Assembly (NCBI GenBank): GCA_019802505.1 | Contig: JAFMOC010000720.1 | Span: forward strand, 40,424 to 104,423 | From: Corydoras sp. C115 | Taxonomy: Eukaryota > Chordata > Actinopteri > Siluriformes > Callichthyidae | DNA: 64,000 bases | Reading direction: 5' to 3' | Shown here: positions 1 to 12,054 of the stretch, piece after piece | Position numbering within the stretch: position 1 is the stretch's first letter | Layout of the letters: each line of letters opens with the position of its first letter | Made by a program: the position numbers and the translations under genes | Notes under the pieces: model-generated | Databases searched by the model: none | What the model saw: only the letters and a program-made list of their open reading frames with translations | Told to the model about the DNA's origin: nothing

Positions 1-123
1 TCAGAACTAACTTAATATCACGTTTGCAGCGATGTCGATTTGGCTTGTGTGTCCCCCCGTTTTCGCAAACACTGCAAGCCCCCCCAGTGTGGGGGGCGCG
101 CCCCACTATTTGAGAAGCACTGC
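1..123 (-). mobile_element. hAT-like DNA transposon end (fragment)
   Basis: Read on the minus strand from about 123, the sequence starts CAGTGCTTCTCAAATAGTGG and continues into a GGGGCGCGCCCC palindrome. This resembles the terminal repeat of Charlie-like hAT elements. The other end is outside the window. Family assignment is from motif memory. Confidence 0.4.
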
Positions 124-440
124 CTTAATTGATAGTTAGATATTTTATTGATTCCAACGGGAAATCGATCTTTTAATGCAAGCACTTCATATATAACGGC
201 GTCATTAGGGAACATGGTCAACGCTGCAGACTTCAGACATGAAAGGAATGTTAAATAGGGGTTAGAACTGTGGTTTGCGTTTTTTTAACTGAGTCTGGAA
301 AAGCTTCGCAGTGCATTCTGTGAGTAGCGCATGTTTGCAATGGTCTTTTTTTATTTTCATAAATCACTCTAGGAATTGCAAAAAAGGTTTAAAATAAACC
401 AATAAATATCCTGAGCTTTGTGTTTTATCACTTACACCGG
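124..440. other. AFAP1 intron, no feature seen
   Basis: AT-rich sequence without a convincing exon, repeat or signal. Confidence 0.5.
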
Positions 441-450
441 CGTTAAGTCT

Positions 451-798
451 CATTCATTCATTCATTATCTCCCGCTTTATCCTCTTTTAGGGTCGCGGTG
501 GGGTTCCCCATGCCCATCCAGGGGAGAACGTTTCGGGCGCTGGGCAGATACACCCAGGACAGGGCGCCAATCTATCACTGGACACTCTCACTCACACAGA
601 CACACACTATATGGGGCAATCAGGAGAACTCAATTGACTTGATCCATGTTTTTGGACTATGGGAGGAAAACCGGAGAACCCGGAGGAAACCCACGCGGAC
701 ACGGGGAGAACATGGAAACTCCACCCAGATGGGGATTCGAACCGGGAATCCCTAGTGCTGAGAGGAGAACATGCCAACCACTAAGCCACCGTGCCGCC
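451..798 (-). mobile_element. V-SINE, full length, with 10-bp TSD
   Basis: Reference copy. In sense (minus) order: a tRNA-like head with A box (TGGCTTAGTGG) and B box (GGTTCGAATCC); the V-domain (TTTCCATGTTCTCC ... GGTTTCCTCCCACAGTCC); a GTGTGTCTGTGTGAG stretch; GGCGCCCTGTCCTGG; and a tail AAGCGGGAGATAATG ending in (AATG)n. Flanked by the direct repeat CGTTAAGTCT at 441-450 and 799-808. The head supplies an internal RNA polymerase III promoter; the element has no protein. Confidence 0.93.
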
Positions 799-1065
799 CG
801 TTAAGTCTTATTATTACTTATGAAACGTCTAGCTCTGGTCCTTGAATCTAACTGGATGGGCCGTTTGTCCAGCTGTGACATTATTGACAATAACACACCT
901 CTTGTGCTCAGTAATTTGGCCACTAGGTGGCAGTTTTTGGTTGTGTAAGCAACCGTATCCTGTAAGAGCAATCAGTGTTTTACATCACGGAAAACCAAAT
1001 TATTAACAATTATGAACTATTTTTTAGCACTATTATTAACTATATTATATTATTATTATTATTAT

Positions 1066-1392
1066 GGCAGCAAGGTGGCTTAGTGGTTGGCTTGTTCACC
1101 TCTCAGCGCTAGAGATTCCCGGTTCCATGTTCTCCTCGTGTCCGTGTAGGTTTCCTCCGGGTTTTCCGGTTTCCTCCCACAGTCCAAAAACATGGATCAA
1201 GTCAGTTGAATTCTCCAAATTGCCCCATATAGAGTGTGTCTGTGTGAGTGAGTGTGTGCCCAGCGATAGATTGGCGCCATGTCCTGGGTGTATCTGCCCA
1301 GCCCCAGAAACGTTCTCCTCTGGATGGGCATGGGAAACCCCACCGCGACCCTAATAGAGGATAAAGCGGAAGATAATGAATGAATGAATGAA
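1066..1392 (+). mobile_element. V-SINE copy, (AATG)n tail
   Basis: Starts ggcagcaaggtggcttag and ends in gataatgaatgaatg. It sits between ATT-rich runs, so a target duplication cannot be judged. The head lacks the B-box core. Confidence 0.9.
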
Positions 1393-1393
1393 T

Positions 1394-1436
1394 ATTATTA
1401 TTATTATTATTATTATTATATTAACTATTTTTATTA
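1394..1436. repeat. (ATT)n microsatellite
   Basis: Imperfect ATT run directly after the V-SINE tail; a matching ATT run precedes the SINE at about 1042-1063. Confidence 0.8.
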
Positions 1437-1581
1437 TTGTTTATTATTGTGAATAAATCATGGGACTCCGCCTCGCGTCCTCAAGGCCTAACAACGTTTC
1501 TTTCCTGTAATTTATTTATAATAATGCCACCCTCTTTTACCTTAATGCTTTATAATGTGGCGGGTAGTGCAAACCTGATAG

Positions 1582-1585
<4 letters not shown>

Positions 1586-1624
<39 letters not shown>
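1586..1624. repeat. (CA)n microsatellite
   Basis: About 19 CA units in the intron upstream of AFAP1 exon A. Confidence 0.95.
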
Positions 1625-1625
<1 letters not shown>

Positions 1626-1770
1626 TACCTTTAATATATAACTTTATATAATAACTTAATATAACTTTAACCATTAAGTGAGGGTGTACACCCCTCTCAT
1701 CATTCCTGATGTGATTGTAAATGGCACCCTGATATACCTAATGTTCTACTTTGGGTTCTGTTCCTCTCAG

Positions 1771-1916
1771 GCGTCCTCTTCAGAGAGTATGGGCCGATGG
1801 TTGGGGGTCCTGCTGGCAGAGACGGGCTCCACTACCGACCCAGCCACTTTGCACTATGACTACATAGATGTAGAGACCACCGCGAATGTCATTCAGCTGG
1901 CTAAGCAATCGTTTTG
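1771..1916 (+). CDS. afap1: AFAP1 exon A: end of PH domain 2
   Basis: 146 nt between the acceptor ttcctctcag and the donor gtgagc. It begins ASSSESMGRWLG, the C-terminal amphipathic helix of a PH domain, then ETGSTTDPATLHYDYIDVE and ends QLAKQSF plus two bases of the Cys codon completed by the next exon. The HYDYIDVE segment is a conserved acidic-tyrosine patch after PH2 in AFAP proteins. Confidence 0.92.
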
Positions 1917-4900
1917 GTGAGCAGAACAGGAACGAAGTGTCTGATTTGAAATCTGATGTCTGTGTTCTATTTATGATCATATATTAATTATCAGCAGAAG
2001 TATGTGGACACTATGCGATGCTCTCACAAGTTCATAAACCTGTTTGAGTTTTTAATCTTAAACCATGCCCATCCAGGGGAGAACGTCTCGGGCGCTGGGC
2101 AGATACACCCAGGACAGGCCGCCAATCCATTGCTCACATAGACACATTCTATATGGGGCAATATTCATTCAATCATTATCTCCCGCTTTATCCTCTATTA
2201 GGGTCTTGGTGGGGTTCCCCATGCCCATCCAGGGGAGAACGTTTCGGGCGCTGGGCAGATACACCCAGGACAGGGTGCCAATCCATCACTGGGCACACAC
2301 TCACTCACACAGACACACTCAATATGGGGCAATTTTTTTTGAGAATTCAATTGACTTGATCCATGTTTTTGGACTGTGGGAGGAAACCGGAGAACCCGGA
2401 GGACACGAGGAGAACATGATGGGGATTCGAACCGGGAATCCCTAGCGCTGAGAGGCGAACATGCCAACCACTAAGCCACCGTGCCGCCCAACTCCTGGAA
2501 TATCATCGGTTATTCCATTACATCATTCAGCAGACACTTTTGTCCACCATGGGGGGGGTTCCCCATGCCTATCCAGGGGAGAACGTCTCGGGCGCATGGC
2601 AGATGCACCCAGGACAGGGACGCCAATCTATCGCTGGGCAAACATTCACTCACACAAACACACTCTATATGGGGCAATTTGGAGAACTCAATTGACTCAA
2701 TTGAAACCGGAGAACCCGGAGGAAACCCACGCGGACACGGGGAGAACATGGAAACTCCACCCAGATTGGGATTCGAACCGGGAATCCCTAGCGCTGAGAG
2801 CTGAATGTGCCAACCACTCAGCCACCGCCCTACTCTAAAAACAAAAAAATAGATGTCCACATATTTTTGCCATGTATTGTACCAGCCGATACGTTCTTTA
2901 ATAACTTTTGGAATTGTAATGTGCCTCTCAGCTTCACCAGCAAGCGCGCCATTTCTCCGAATCCCTACCTGGATAACCCTGTCAACGGTTACGCCCGGCC
3001 CACCGGCATGGCCTTGCACTACGATGATGTTCCGTGCATCAATGGATCGGTATGGTTTCACACTCATGTACGTCCTTTTTTTTTTGTTCTGCACTTCCAC
3101 ACTCATGATTCAGGACGGTGTATACGTACTAGGGGTGAGCTGCAATATTCGCTGATTCGACGATTCGATTCGGAGAACCGTAGTCGACTATGAACCTCAT
3201 AGTCGAATGTACCATTTTGACCACATGGGGGCGCCCATGGCTGCTGCTAAGCATTAGTTTTGTACATGAAACGTCTTTGTTTTCGTTATATATATAGCCT
3301 TTGGTCAAATAAAATCATCCTAATTTATAGAAATAAAAAGAAAAAACAAAAACAAAAAAAAAAGGTTTTCTTTTGTTAGAAAAACAAGTAAAATATAAAA
3401 AAATATATATTTTTTTTAAACTACACCCTTAGCGCCATCTTGTGGTGAAATTTTAACTGATTCGACTATCAGTCGACTATAGGGAAAATCTGACGAATCA
3501 GATTCGACTATGAAAATCTTTAGATGAATACAGCCCTGATACGTACGTTGGTCTCCTGTACGAGTCTAACACGTGAATCTTTGATTAACGTTTAACGTCG
3601 TCAAGCTCTTCACCTCTTTTCCTCTTCCTCCTGCCCTGCTGCACGCCTGCCTCCCAGAAGGAGCCCTATCTGCAGTTCTGCTCGCCAAACTCCGAGGACG
3701 CCGAGCTCTATGAAAACGTGCCCTCCCCCAAACAGGACAAACGAGCCTCGTCCAAACTGAGCTGGCCCCCGTCCTCATCCGATCATTACAAAACCCCCGC
3801 CGCTTCCTCTGCTTCCTCTGCTCTTAACACCACCGCTCAGGTGACTAACACAGACCTTCTGCTTGGCAGGACTCTACACCCGGGTGCTTTCTAATTTCAA
3901 ATGGAAACATATGAACCTCTATATATATATTTATCTATATTTATTTCTATCTATATATATATTTATCTATATTTATTTCTATCTATATATATATTTATCT
4001 ATATTTATTTCTATCTATATATATATATTCATCCATTCATTCATTATCTTCCGCTTTATCCTATATTAGGGTCGCAGATACACCCAGGACAGGGCGCCAA
4101 TCTAACGCTGGACACACACTCACTCACACAGACACACTCTATATGGGGCAATTTGGAGAACTCAATTGACTTGATCCATGTTTTTGGACTGTGGGAGGAA
4201 ACCGGAGAACCCGGAGGAAACCCACGCGGACACGGGGAGAACATGGAAACTCCACCCAGATTGGGATTCGAACCTTAGTGCTCACCACTAAGCCGTGCCG
4301 CCCAGAGTGACCTTCCATCCTTCCATTATCTTCCGCTTTATCCTCTACTAGGGTCGCGTGGAGGGGGGGGATCCCCATGCCCATCCAAGGGGATAACATT
4401 TCGGGCGCTGGGCAGATACATCCAGGACAGGGCGCCAATCTATCGCTGGGCACTCACTCACTCACACAGACACACTCTATATGGGGCAATTTGGAGAATT
4501 CAATTGACTTGATCCATGTTTTTGGACTGTGGGAGGAAACCGGAGAACCCGGAGGAAACCCAAAAAATGTAATTCTTCATATTACCCCATATAGAGTGTG
4601 TCTGTGTGAGTGAGTGAATGCCCAGTGATGGATTGGCGTCCTGTCCTGGGTGTATCTGCCCAGCGCCCGAAATGTTCTCCCCTGGATGGACATGGGGAAC
4701 CCCCCCCCCCCCTCCCCCGCGACCCTAATAGAGGATAAAGTGGAAGATAATGGATGGAAGTAAATCAGAACATGACTCACGACACTCAACATTACCAATA
4801 TTCAGGTCGTAGTCCTTAGAGGACGCTGACGGGTTCAAGACGATCCTCAGTTGTTGCTCATTGTTTTCAGATGTCTTGTGGTTTTCATTGTTGGTTCGTA

Positions 4901-6798
4901 ACCCCCCTGAAGAACATTCCCAACATTATCCAGATAGAAAAATTAGGGAGATTGGGACCTGGGGAAATATTAGTCTAGATAGATAATGAGGAGAAATGTC
5001 ACCATAGTCTTCACTATAATCTCCACTTCCATTCCTCGCGTGTTTTTCCATTTGGTTTTTATAAATGACAGTAATGACTCGATTACCGAAGTATGATAAT
5101 TCCTTAGATATTGAAATGTTGCCAGTGGATAAACTCGGCCTGCTTTAATTCGTTGTCATTCGAGCTATTTGCTTATGCACTGCTTCTTTTCTACTTAACC
5201 TCCTCTTCTCTAATAACATTTGAAAGCTTTTTCCATTCCGTACCGTTGGAACACCATTGCCATGTGTTCGGCCCCATGTTTACTGAAAGAAAAACCTTTA
5301 TAATCCGTGAAATTTATACAAAATACATGTAGTTATTTTTGTAAAGGTGTCTCGAAATAATTCAACAGGCAGCGCAATTTACACCCCGTCCATTATCTTC
5401 AGCTTTATCCTCTATTAGGGTCGCAGGGGGGTTCTCTATGCCCATCGAGGGGGAATGTCTCGGGCGCTGGGCAGATAGACCCAGGACAGGGCGCCAATCC
5501 ATCGCTGGGCACACACTCACTCACACAGACACACTCTATATGGGGCAATTTGGAGAATTCAGTAGACTTGATCCATGTTTTTGGACTGTGGGAGGAAACC
5601 AGAGAACCCGGAGGAAACCCACATGGACACGGGAAGAACATGCTAACCACTAAGCCACCGTGCCGCCCTAAAAATAATAATAATAATAATAAAAATAATA
5701 ATACATTGTATTTATAAACGACTTTCAATGCACTCAAAGTCCATCCATCCATTATCTTCCACTTTATCCTCTATTAGGGTCGTGGGGGGGGGGGGTTCCC
5801 CATGCCCATCCAGGGGAGAACATCTCGGGCGCTGGGCAGATACACCCAGGACAGGGCACCAATCTATCACTGGGCACACATTCACGCACACAAACACTCT
5901 ATATGGGGCAATTTGGAGAATTCAATTGACTTGATCCATGTTTTTGGACTGTGGGAGGAACCCGGAGGAAACACACGGGGAGAACATGGAAACTCCACCC
6001 AGATGGGGATCCGAACCGGGAATCCCTAGCGCTGAGAGGAGAACATGCCAACCAACTAAGCCACCGTGCCACCGCAATTTAAACTCGCCAAGCACTTTAG
6101 GAACAATAAACTAATATCAAGGCGTTCCAAAACCTCCTTCATCCTGAGGTTTTAATCATCACAGGTGTATGAAGTGTTTACGCTGGCCTTATTTTGATTT
6201 GTTATTGATATTTTGAGTGACTGATGTATAGAAACGCCTGGCATCAACAATCATGCCACGGTTAAAATGACAGAAATCACATTTTTAATATTTTAATCAT
6301 GCGCGAAGGTGAAGCTGCCAGCGTGTATCTGCCTAAATTCTTTTTTTAATTTTTTTTTTTACTGCTACCACATGATTGGCTGATGACAATCACATGAAAA
6401 CAATGGTGTTCCAAATAAAACGGCGTTATTTTATTACCTGTTTAGATAAACAAGCGTCACTTCAAGTCGCTATAACACATTTCTGCGTTTTCCCTCGAGC
6501 AGATAAAGGGAAAGAAAGCTGCGACCTTTAACGGCTTAACGTCCAAACAGAAGACTGACAAAAACCAAGCCCAGAAGACCAATGGAACTAACGGAACCCT
6601 ACCCGTCAAACGCAACAACTCGAGTAAGGGGCCCTGCACAGTTCTTACTTCATTATAAGCAGATTTCGGTTAATCTGGTACGGATTATGTCTTAAATGTA
6701 CATACTTGGTATTTAACATACTGTATATACATATATTTATATGTTTTATTTATAGTTAAAATATTCTATATTATATACCTGTAGTTGTGTGTGTGTAT

Positions 6799-6874
<76 letters not shown>

Positions 6875-9800
6875 CATTCATTCATTCATTATCTTCCGCT
6901 TTATCCTCTATTAGGGTCGCTGTGGGGTTCCCCATGCCCATCCAGGGGAGAACGTTTCGGGCACTGGGCAGATAGACCCAGGACAGGGCGCCAATCCATC
7001 GCTGGGCACACACTCACTCACACAGACACACACACTCTATATGGGGCAATTTGGAGAACTCAATTGACTTGATCCATGTTTTTGGACTGTGGGAGGAAAC
7101 CGGAGAACCCGGAGGAAACCCACGCAGACACGGGGTGAACATGGAAACTCCACCCAGATGGGAATTCGAACCGAGAATCCCTAGCACTGAGAGGCGAACG
7201 TGCTAAACCACTAAGCCACTGGGCCGCCCTTATATATATATATATATTTATTCATAGTTGTATATAAGTATATTTCACACATCTATATACTGTATTTTTG
7301 TATTTCTTTTTTTTTTTTATTCTCATTCTCTTCTTTAAAACTTAAATTAAATGATTACTTTAAAATAACAGGGTAATCGGGGTCCGTGACCCATAATTTC
7401 GTTCCTATCTCATGTACCACATGTGATATTAATGATAATAAAATTTCTTGAATCTTGAATCTTGAAGCTAAACAGGGAGTCTGGAAGCCGGGGAGCGCTC
7501 CCCCCCTCCCCCCCGCCCCACCAATCATTTCTTTCTAGGAAAAATCTCTTTAAAAATGTGGAATATGAAAATTGCAGGTCTGACTTGACGTCGTGGTCTG
7601 ATGCCGTCTGACGCTGAACTCGGTCGCTCTGAATTCAGCAGTAAAAGACACAACAGTCAGGGTTTCGTTGCTTTCTCACTGACACTTGAACTGATTAATG
7701 AGTTCGGTGACTGCAAACAACGGCCTCTGACCAGAGTGACCAGCAGAAGAGGGCTTGAAGTTCAAATTCATTTCATTTATTTATTTATTCGTGCTTTTTA
7801 CAATAGTACATCATCTCAAAGCAGCTTCACGGTGTTCTGAGCTGAACCCCCAAAGAGCAAGCCAAAGCCAAAAACCCTGGAAGCACCAAGGTTCAGTAGG
7901 GGGACTCGTCCTCTCTGGGGGACCTGCAGGACGGCAACACCACGAGTCCTACAGATTGTCCAGTAATTGTCGTTGCTGTGGTGATCTGGCCGTGTTACGG
8001 TTGAGGAGCTGGTGATAACTCAGAGAAAAAGAGATAAGAGCTGATAAAACACAGTTAGGCAACACAGTTAATTCCATAAATATTTACAAAAAAAAAACCC
8101 CAAAGTCGTCATTTACACTCAAGCAATCAGTTTAGTATAGAATGTGCTATTTTGATATATTCAAGGAGAATTTATTAATTTATTGTCATATACGTAACAT
8201 GTGGTACATGAAATGTAAACGGAATTCCGTTTCACGGACCCAGTTTACACCAAGTGGTAGAATTTTTTGATTTAAACATTACGTTGGCGGCACGATGGCT
8301 TAATGGTTAGCACGTTCTCCTCTCAGCACTAGGGATTCCCGGTTTGAATCCCCATCTGCGTGGAGTTTCCACGTTCTCCCCGTGTCCGCGTGGGTTTCCT
8401 CCGGGTTCTCCGGTTTCCTCCCACAGTCCAAAAACATGGATCAAGTCAATTGAATTCTCCAAATTGGCCCATATAGAGTGTGTCTGTGTGAGTGAGTGTG
8501 TGCCCAGCGATGGATTGGCGCCCTGTCCTGGGTGTATCTGCCCAGCGCCGGAAACGTTCTCCCCTGGATGGGCATGAGGAACCCCCACCCCCCACCCCCT
8601 GCAACCCTAGTAGAGGATAAAGCGGAAGATAATGGAAGGATGGAAGGTCACTCTGGGCGGCAGGGTGGCTTAGTGGTTAGCATGTTCTCCTCTCAGCCCG
8701 AATCCTGATCTGGGTGGAGTTTCCATGTTCTCCCCGCGTGGGTTTCCTCCGGGTTCTCCGGTTTCCTCCCACAGTCCAAAAACATGGATCAAGTCAATTG
8801 AGTTCTCCAAATTGCTCCATATAGAGTGTGTCTGTGTGAGTGTGTGTGTGCCCAGCGATGGATTGGCGTCCTGTCCTGGGTGTATCTGCCCAGCGCCCGA
8901 AACGTTCTCCCCTGGAAGAGCATGGGGAACCCCACCGCGACCCTAATAGAGGATAAAGCGGGAGATAATGAATGAATGAATGAATGAATATTACGTTAGG
9001 AAAAAAAAAAGAAAGAATAAAAATAATAAAATACATTTTCAAATTAAATATAGCAGAGTATAATAAAAATGTAAATATAAAAATATGATGGCAATAAAAA
9101 AAAAAATAATAAAATGAAAATTAAATATAGCAGCCGTGAGATATTGTCTGCTGGAAAAGAGGGGGGGGGGGCGCTGGGCAGATACACTCAGGACAGGGCA
9201 CCAATCTATCGCTGGGCATACACTCACTCACACAGACACACTCTATATGGGGCAATTTGGAGAACCCAATTGACCTTGATCCATGTTTTTGGACTGTGGG
9301 AGGAAACCGGAGAACCCGGAGGAAACCCACGCCGACGCAGGGAGAACATGGGAACTCCACCCAGATTGGGATTCGAACCGGGAATCCCTAGCGCTGAGAG
9401 GAGAACATGCTAACCACTAAGCCACCGTGCCGCCCCGGGACTTTAAACCATTTTAAAGAAATATTTCACGTTATTTAACAAATGAAGTGTTGTGTGTATA
9501 TTTTAGTTTTGCGAATCTTTTTCACAGTGAGAGTTTACAGTGTGAGGAACACTGACGGAGAGGTTGGTCCTCGCGTGGTTAACGAAGCGGACACAGCATG
9601 CCGTTTCCCCCGTGTTTTAAACAGAGGTCCTGACGTACTGATGTTCGTTTCTTTAGGTGCAGATCAGTATAAGTACGGAAAGAACCGAGTGGAGGCAGAT
9701 GCTAAGAGACTCCAGGCCAAAGAGGAAGAGCTGCTGAAGCGAAAGCAGGAGATTCGAAATCGCCTCACTCTGCTGAAGAAAGACAGACGAGACCTGCGCA

Positions 9801-9990
9801 CCGCCATCGAGAACAGTGCAGGTCAGATCAATCACACCGCTCATTAACAAGCGGGGCGTCGTTACACCTGGGCTTCGCGTGTTTTATCGGTTTGCGCCGG
9901 ATCAAATGAGAGCAGCTTTCTCTGCAGCCTCTCCTTCAGCAGCGGAACCCAACGATGGAGTCACCGTCGGCTCTGTGTGTTTCCAAGCTC

Positions 9991-10054
<64 letters not shown>

Positions 10055-12014
10055 TATGTGTATGTGTTTGTATGTGTGTGTTTGTGTGAGTGAGTGTGTG
10101 TGTTTGTATGTGTGTGTGTTTGTGTGTGTTTGTTTGTATGTGTGTGTGTTTGTATGTGTGTGTTTGTGTGTGTGTTTGTTTGTTTGTATGTGTGTGTGTG
10201 TGAGTGAGTGTGTGTGTGTGTTTGTTTGTTTGTGTGTGTGTTTGTATGTGTGTGTTTGTATGTGTGTGTGTTTGGTGTGTTTGTTTGTATGTGTGAGTGG
10301 GTGTGAGTGAGTGTGTGAGTGAGTGAGTGTGTGTGTGTGTTTGTTTGTATGTGTGTGTTTGTTTGTATGTGTGTGTTTGTGTGTGTGTGTTGTGTATGTG
10401 TGTGTTTGTGTGTGGTGTTGTTGTTTGTTTGGTATGTGTGTGTGAGAGGGAGTGTGTGTGTGTGTGTTTGTTTGTGTGTGTGTTTGTATGTGTGTGTTTG
10501 TATGTGTGTGTGTTTGTGTGTTTGTTTGTATGTGTGAGTGTGTGTGTGAGTGTGTGAGTGAGTGAGTGTGTGTGTGTTTGTTTGTATGTGTGTGTTTGTT
10601 TGTATGTGTGTGTTTGTTTGTATGTGTGTGTGTGTGTTTGTATGTGTGTGTTTGTGTGTGTGTTTGTTTGTTTGTATGTGTGTGTGTGAGTGAGTGTGTG
10701 TGTGTGTTTGTTTGTTTGTGTGTGTGTTTGTATGTGTGTGTTTGTATGTGTGTGTGTTTGTGTGTTTGTTTGTATGTGTGAGTGTGTGAGTGAGTGTGTG
10801 TGTGTGTTTGTTTGTATGTGTGTGTTTGTTTGTATGTGTGTGTTTGTGTGTGTGTGTTTGTATGTGTGTGTGTATGTGTGTTTGTTTGTATGTGTGTGTT
10901 TGTTTGTATGTGTGTGTTTGTGTGTGTGTGTTTGTATGTGTGTGTTTTTGTGTGTGTTTGTTTGTGTTGTATGTGTGTGTTCTGTGAGTGAGTGTGTGTG
11001 TGTGTTGTGTTTGTTGTTTGTGTGTGTGTTTGTATGTGTGTGTTTGTATGTGTGTGTGTTTGTGTGTTTGTTTGTATGTGTGAGTGTGTGAGTGAGTGTG
11101 TGAGTGAGTGAGTGTGTGTGTGTTTGTTTGTATGTGTGTGTTTGTTTGTATGTGTGTGTTTGTGTGTGTGTGTTTGTATGTGTGTGTTTGTGTGTGTGTT
11201 TGTTTGTTTGTATGTGTGTGTGTGTGTGAGTGTGTGTGTGTGTGTTTGTTTGTTTGTGTGTGTGTTTGTATGTGTGTGTTTGTATGTGTGTGTGTTTGTG
11301 TGTTTGTTTGTATGTGTGAGTGTGTGTGTGAGTGTGTGAGTGAGTGAGTGTGTGTGTGTTTGTTTGTATGTGTGTGTTTGTTTGTATGTGTGTGTTTGTG
11401 TGTGTGTGTTTGTATGTGTGTGTTTGTGTGTGTGTTTGTTTGTTTGTATGTGTGTGTGTGAGTGAGTGTGTGTGTGTGTTTGTTTGTTTGTGTGTGTGTT
11501 TGTATGTGTGTGTTTGTATGTGTGTGTGTTTGTGTGTTTGTTTGTATGTGTGAGTGTGTGAGTGAGTGTGTGAGTGTGTGTGTGTTTGTTTGTATGTGTG
11601 TGTTTGTTTGTATGTGTGTGTTTGTGTGTGTGTGTTTGTATGTGTGTGTGTATGTGTGTTTGTTTGTATGTGTGAGTGTGTGTGAGTGAGTGTGTGTGTG
11701 TTTGTTTGTATGTGTGTGTTTGTGTGTGTGTGTTTGTGTGTGTGTTTGTGTGTGTTTGTTTGTGTGTGTGTTTGTATGTGTGTGTGTGAGTGTGTGTGTT
11801 TGTTTGTTTGTGTGTGTGTTTGTATGTGTGTGTTTGTTTGTGTGTGTTTGTATGTGTGTGTGTGTGTGTTTGTTTGTGTGTTTGTTTGTGTGTGTGTGTG
11901 TGTTTGTTTGTATGTGTGTGTATGTGTGTGTGTTTGTATGTGTGTGTGTTTGTGTGTGTGTGTTTGTTTGTTTGTATGTGTGTGTGTGTGTGTGTGTGTG
12001 TTTGTGTGTGTTTG

Positions 12015-12054
<40 letters not shown>

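Noticed and set aside
1..1770. Search for another AFAP1 exon (PH2 core) left of exon A
   Set aside because: No frame with PH-domain residues flanked by splice sites was found; the preceding exon must lie outside the window.
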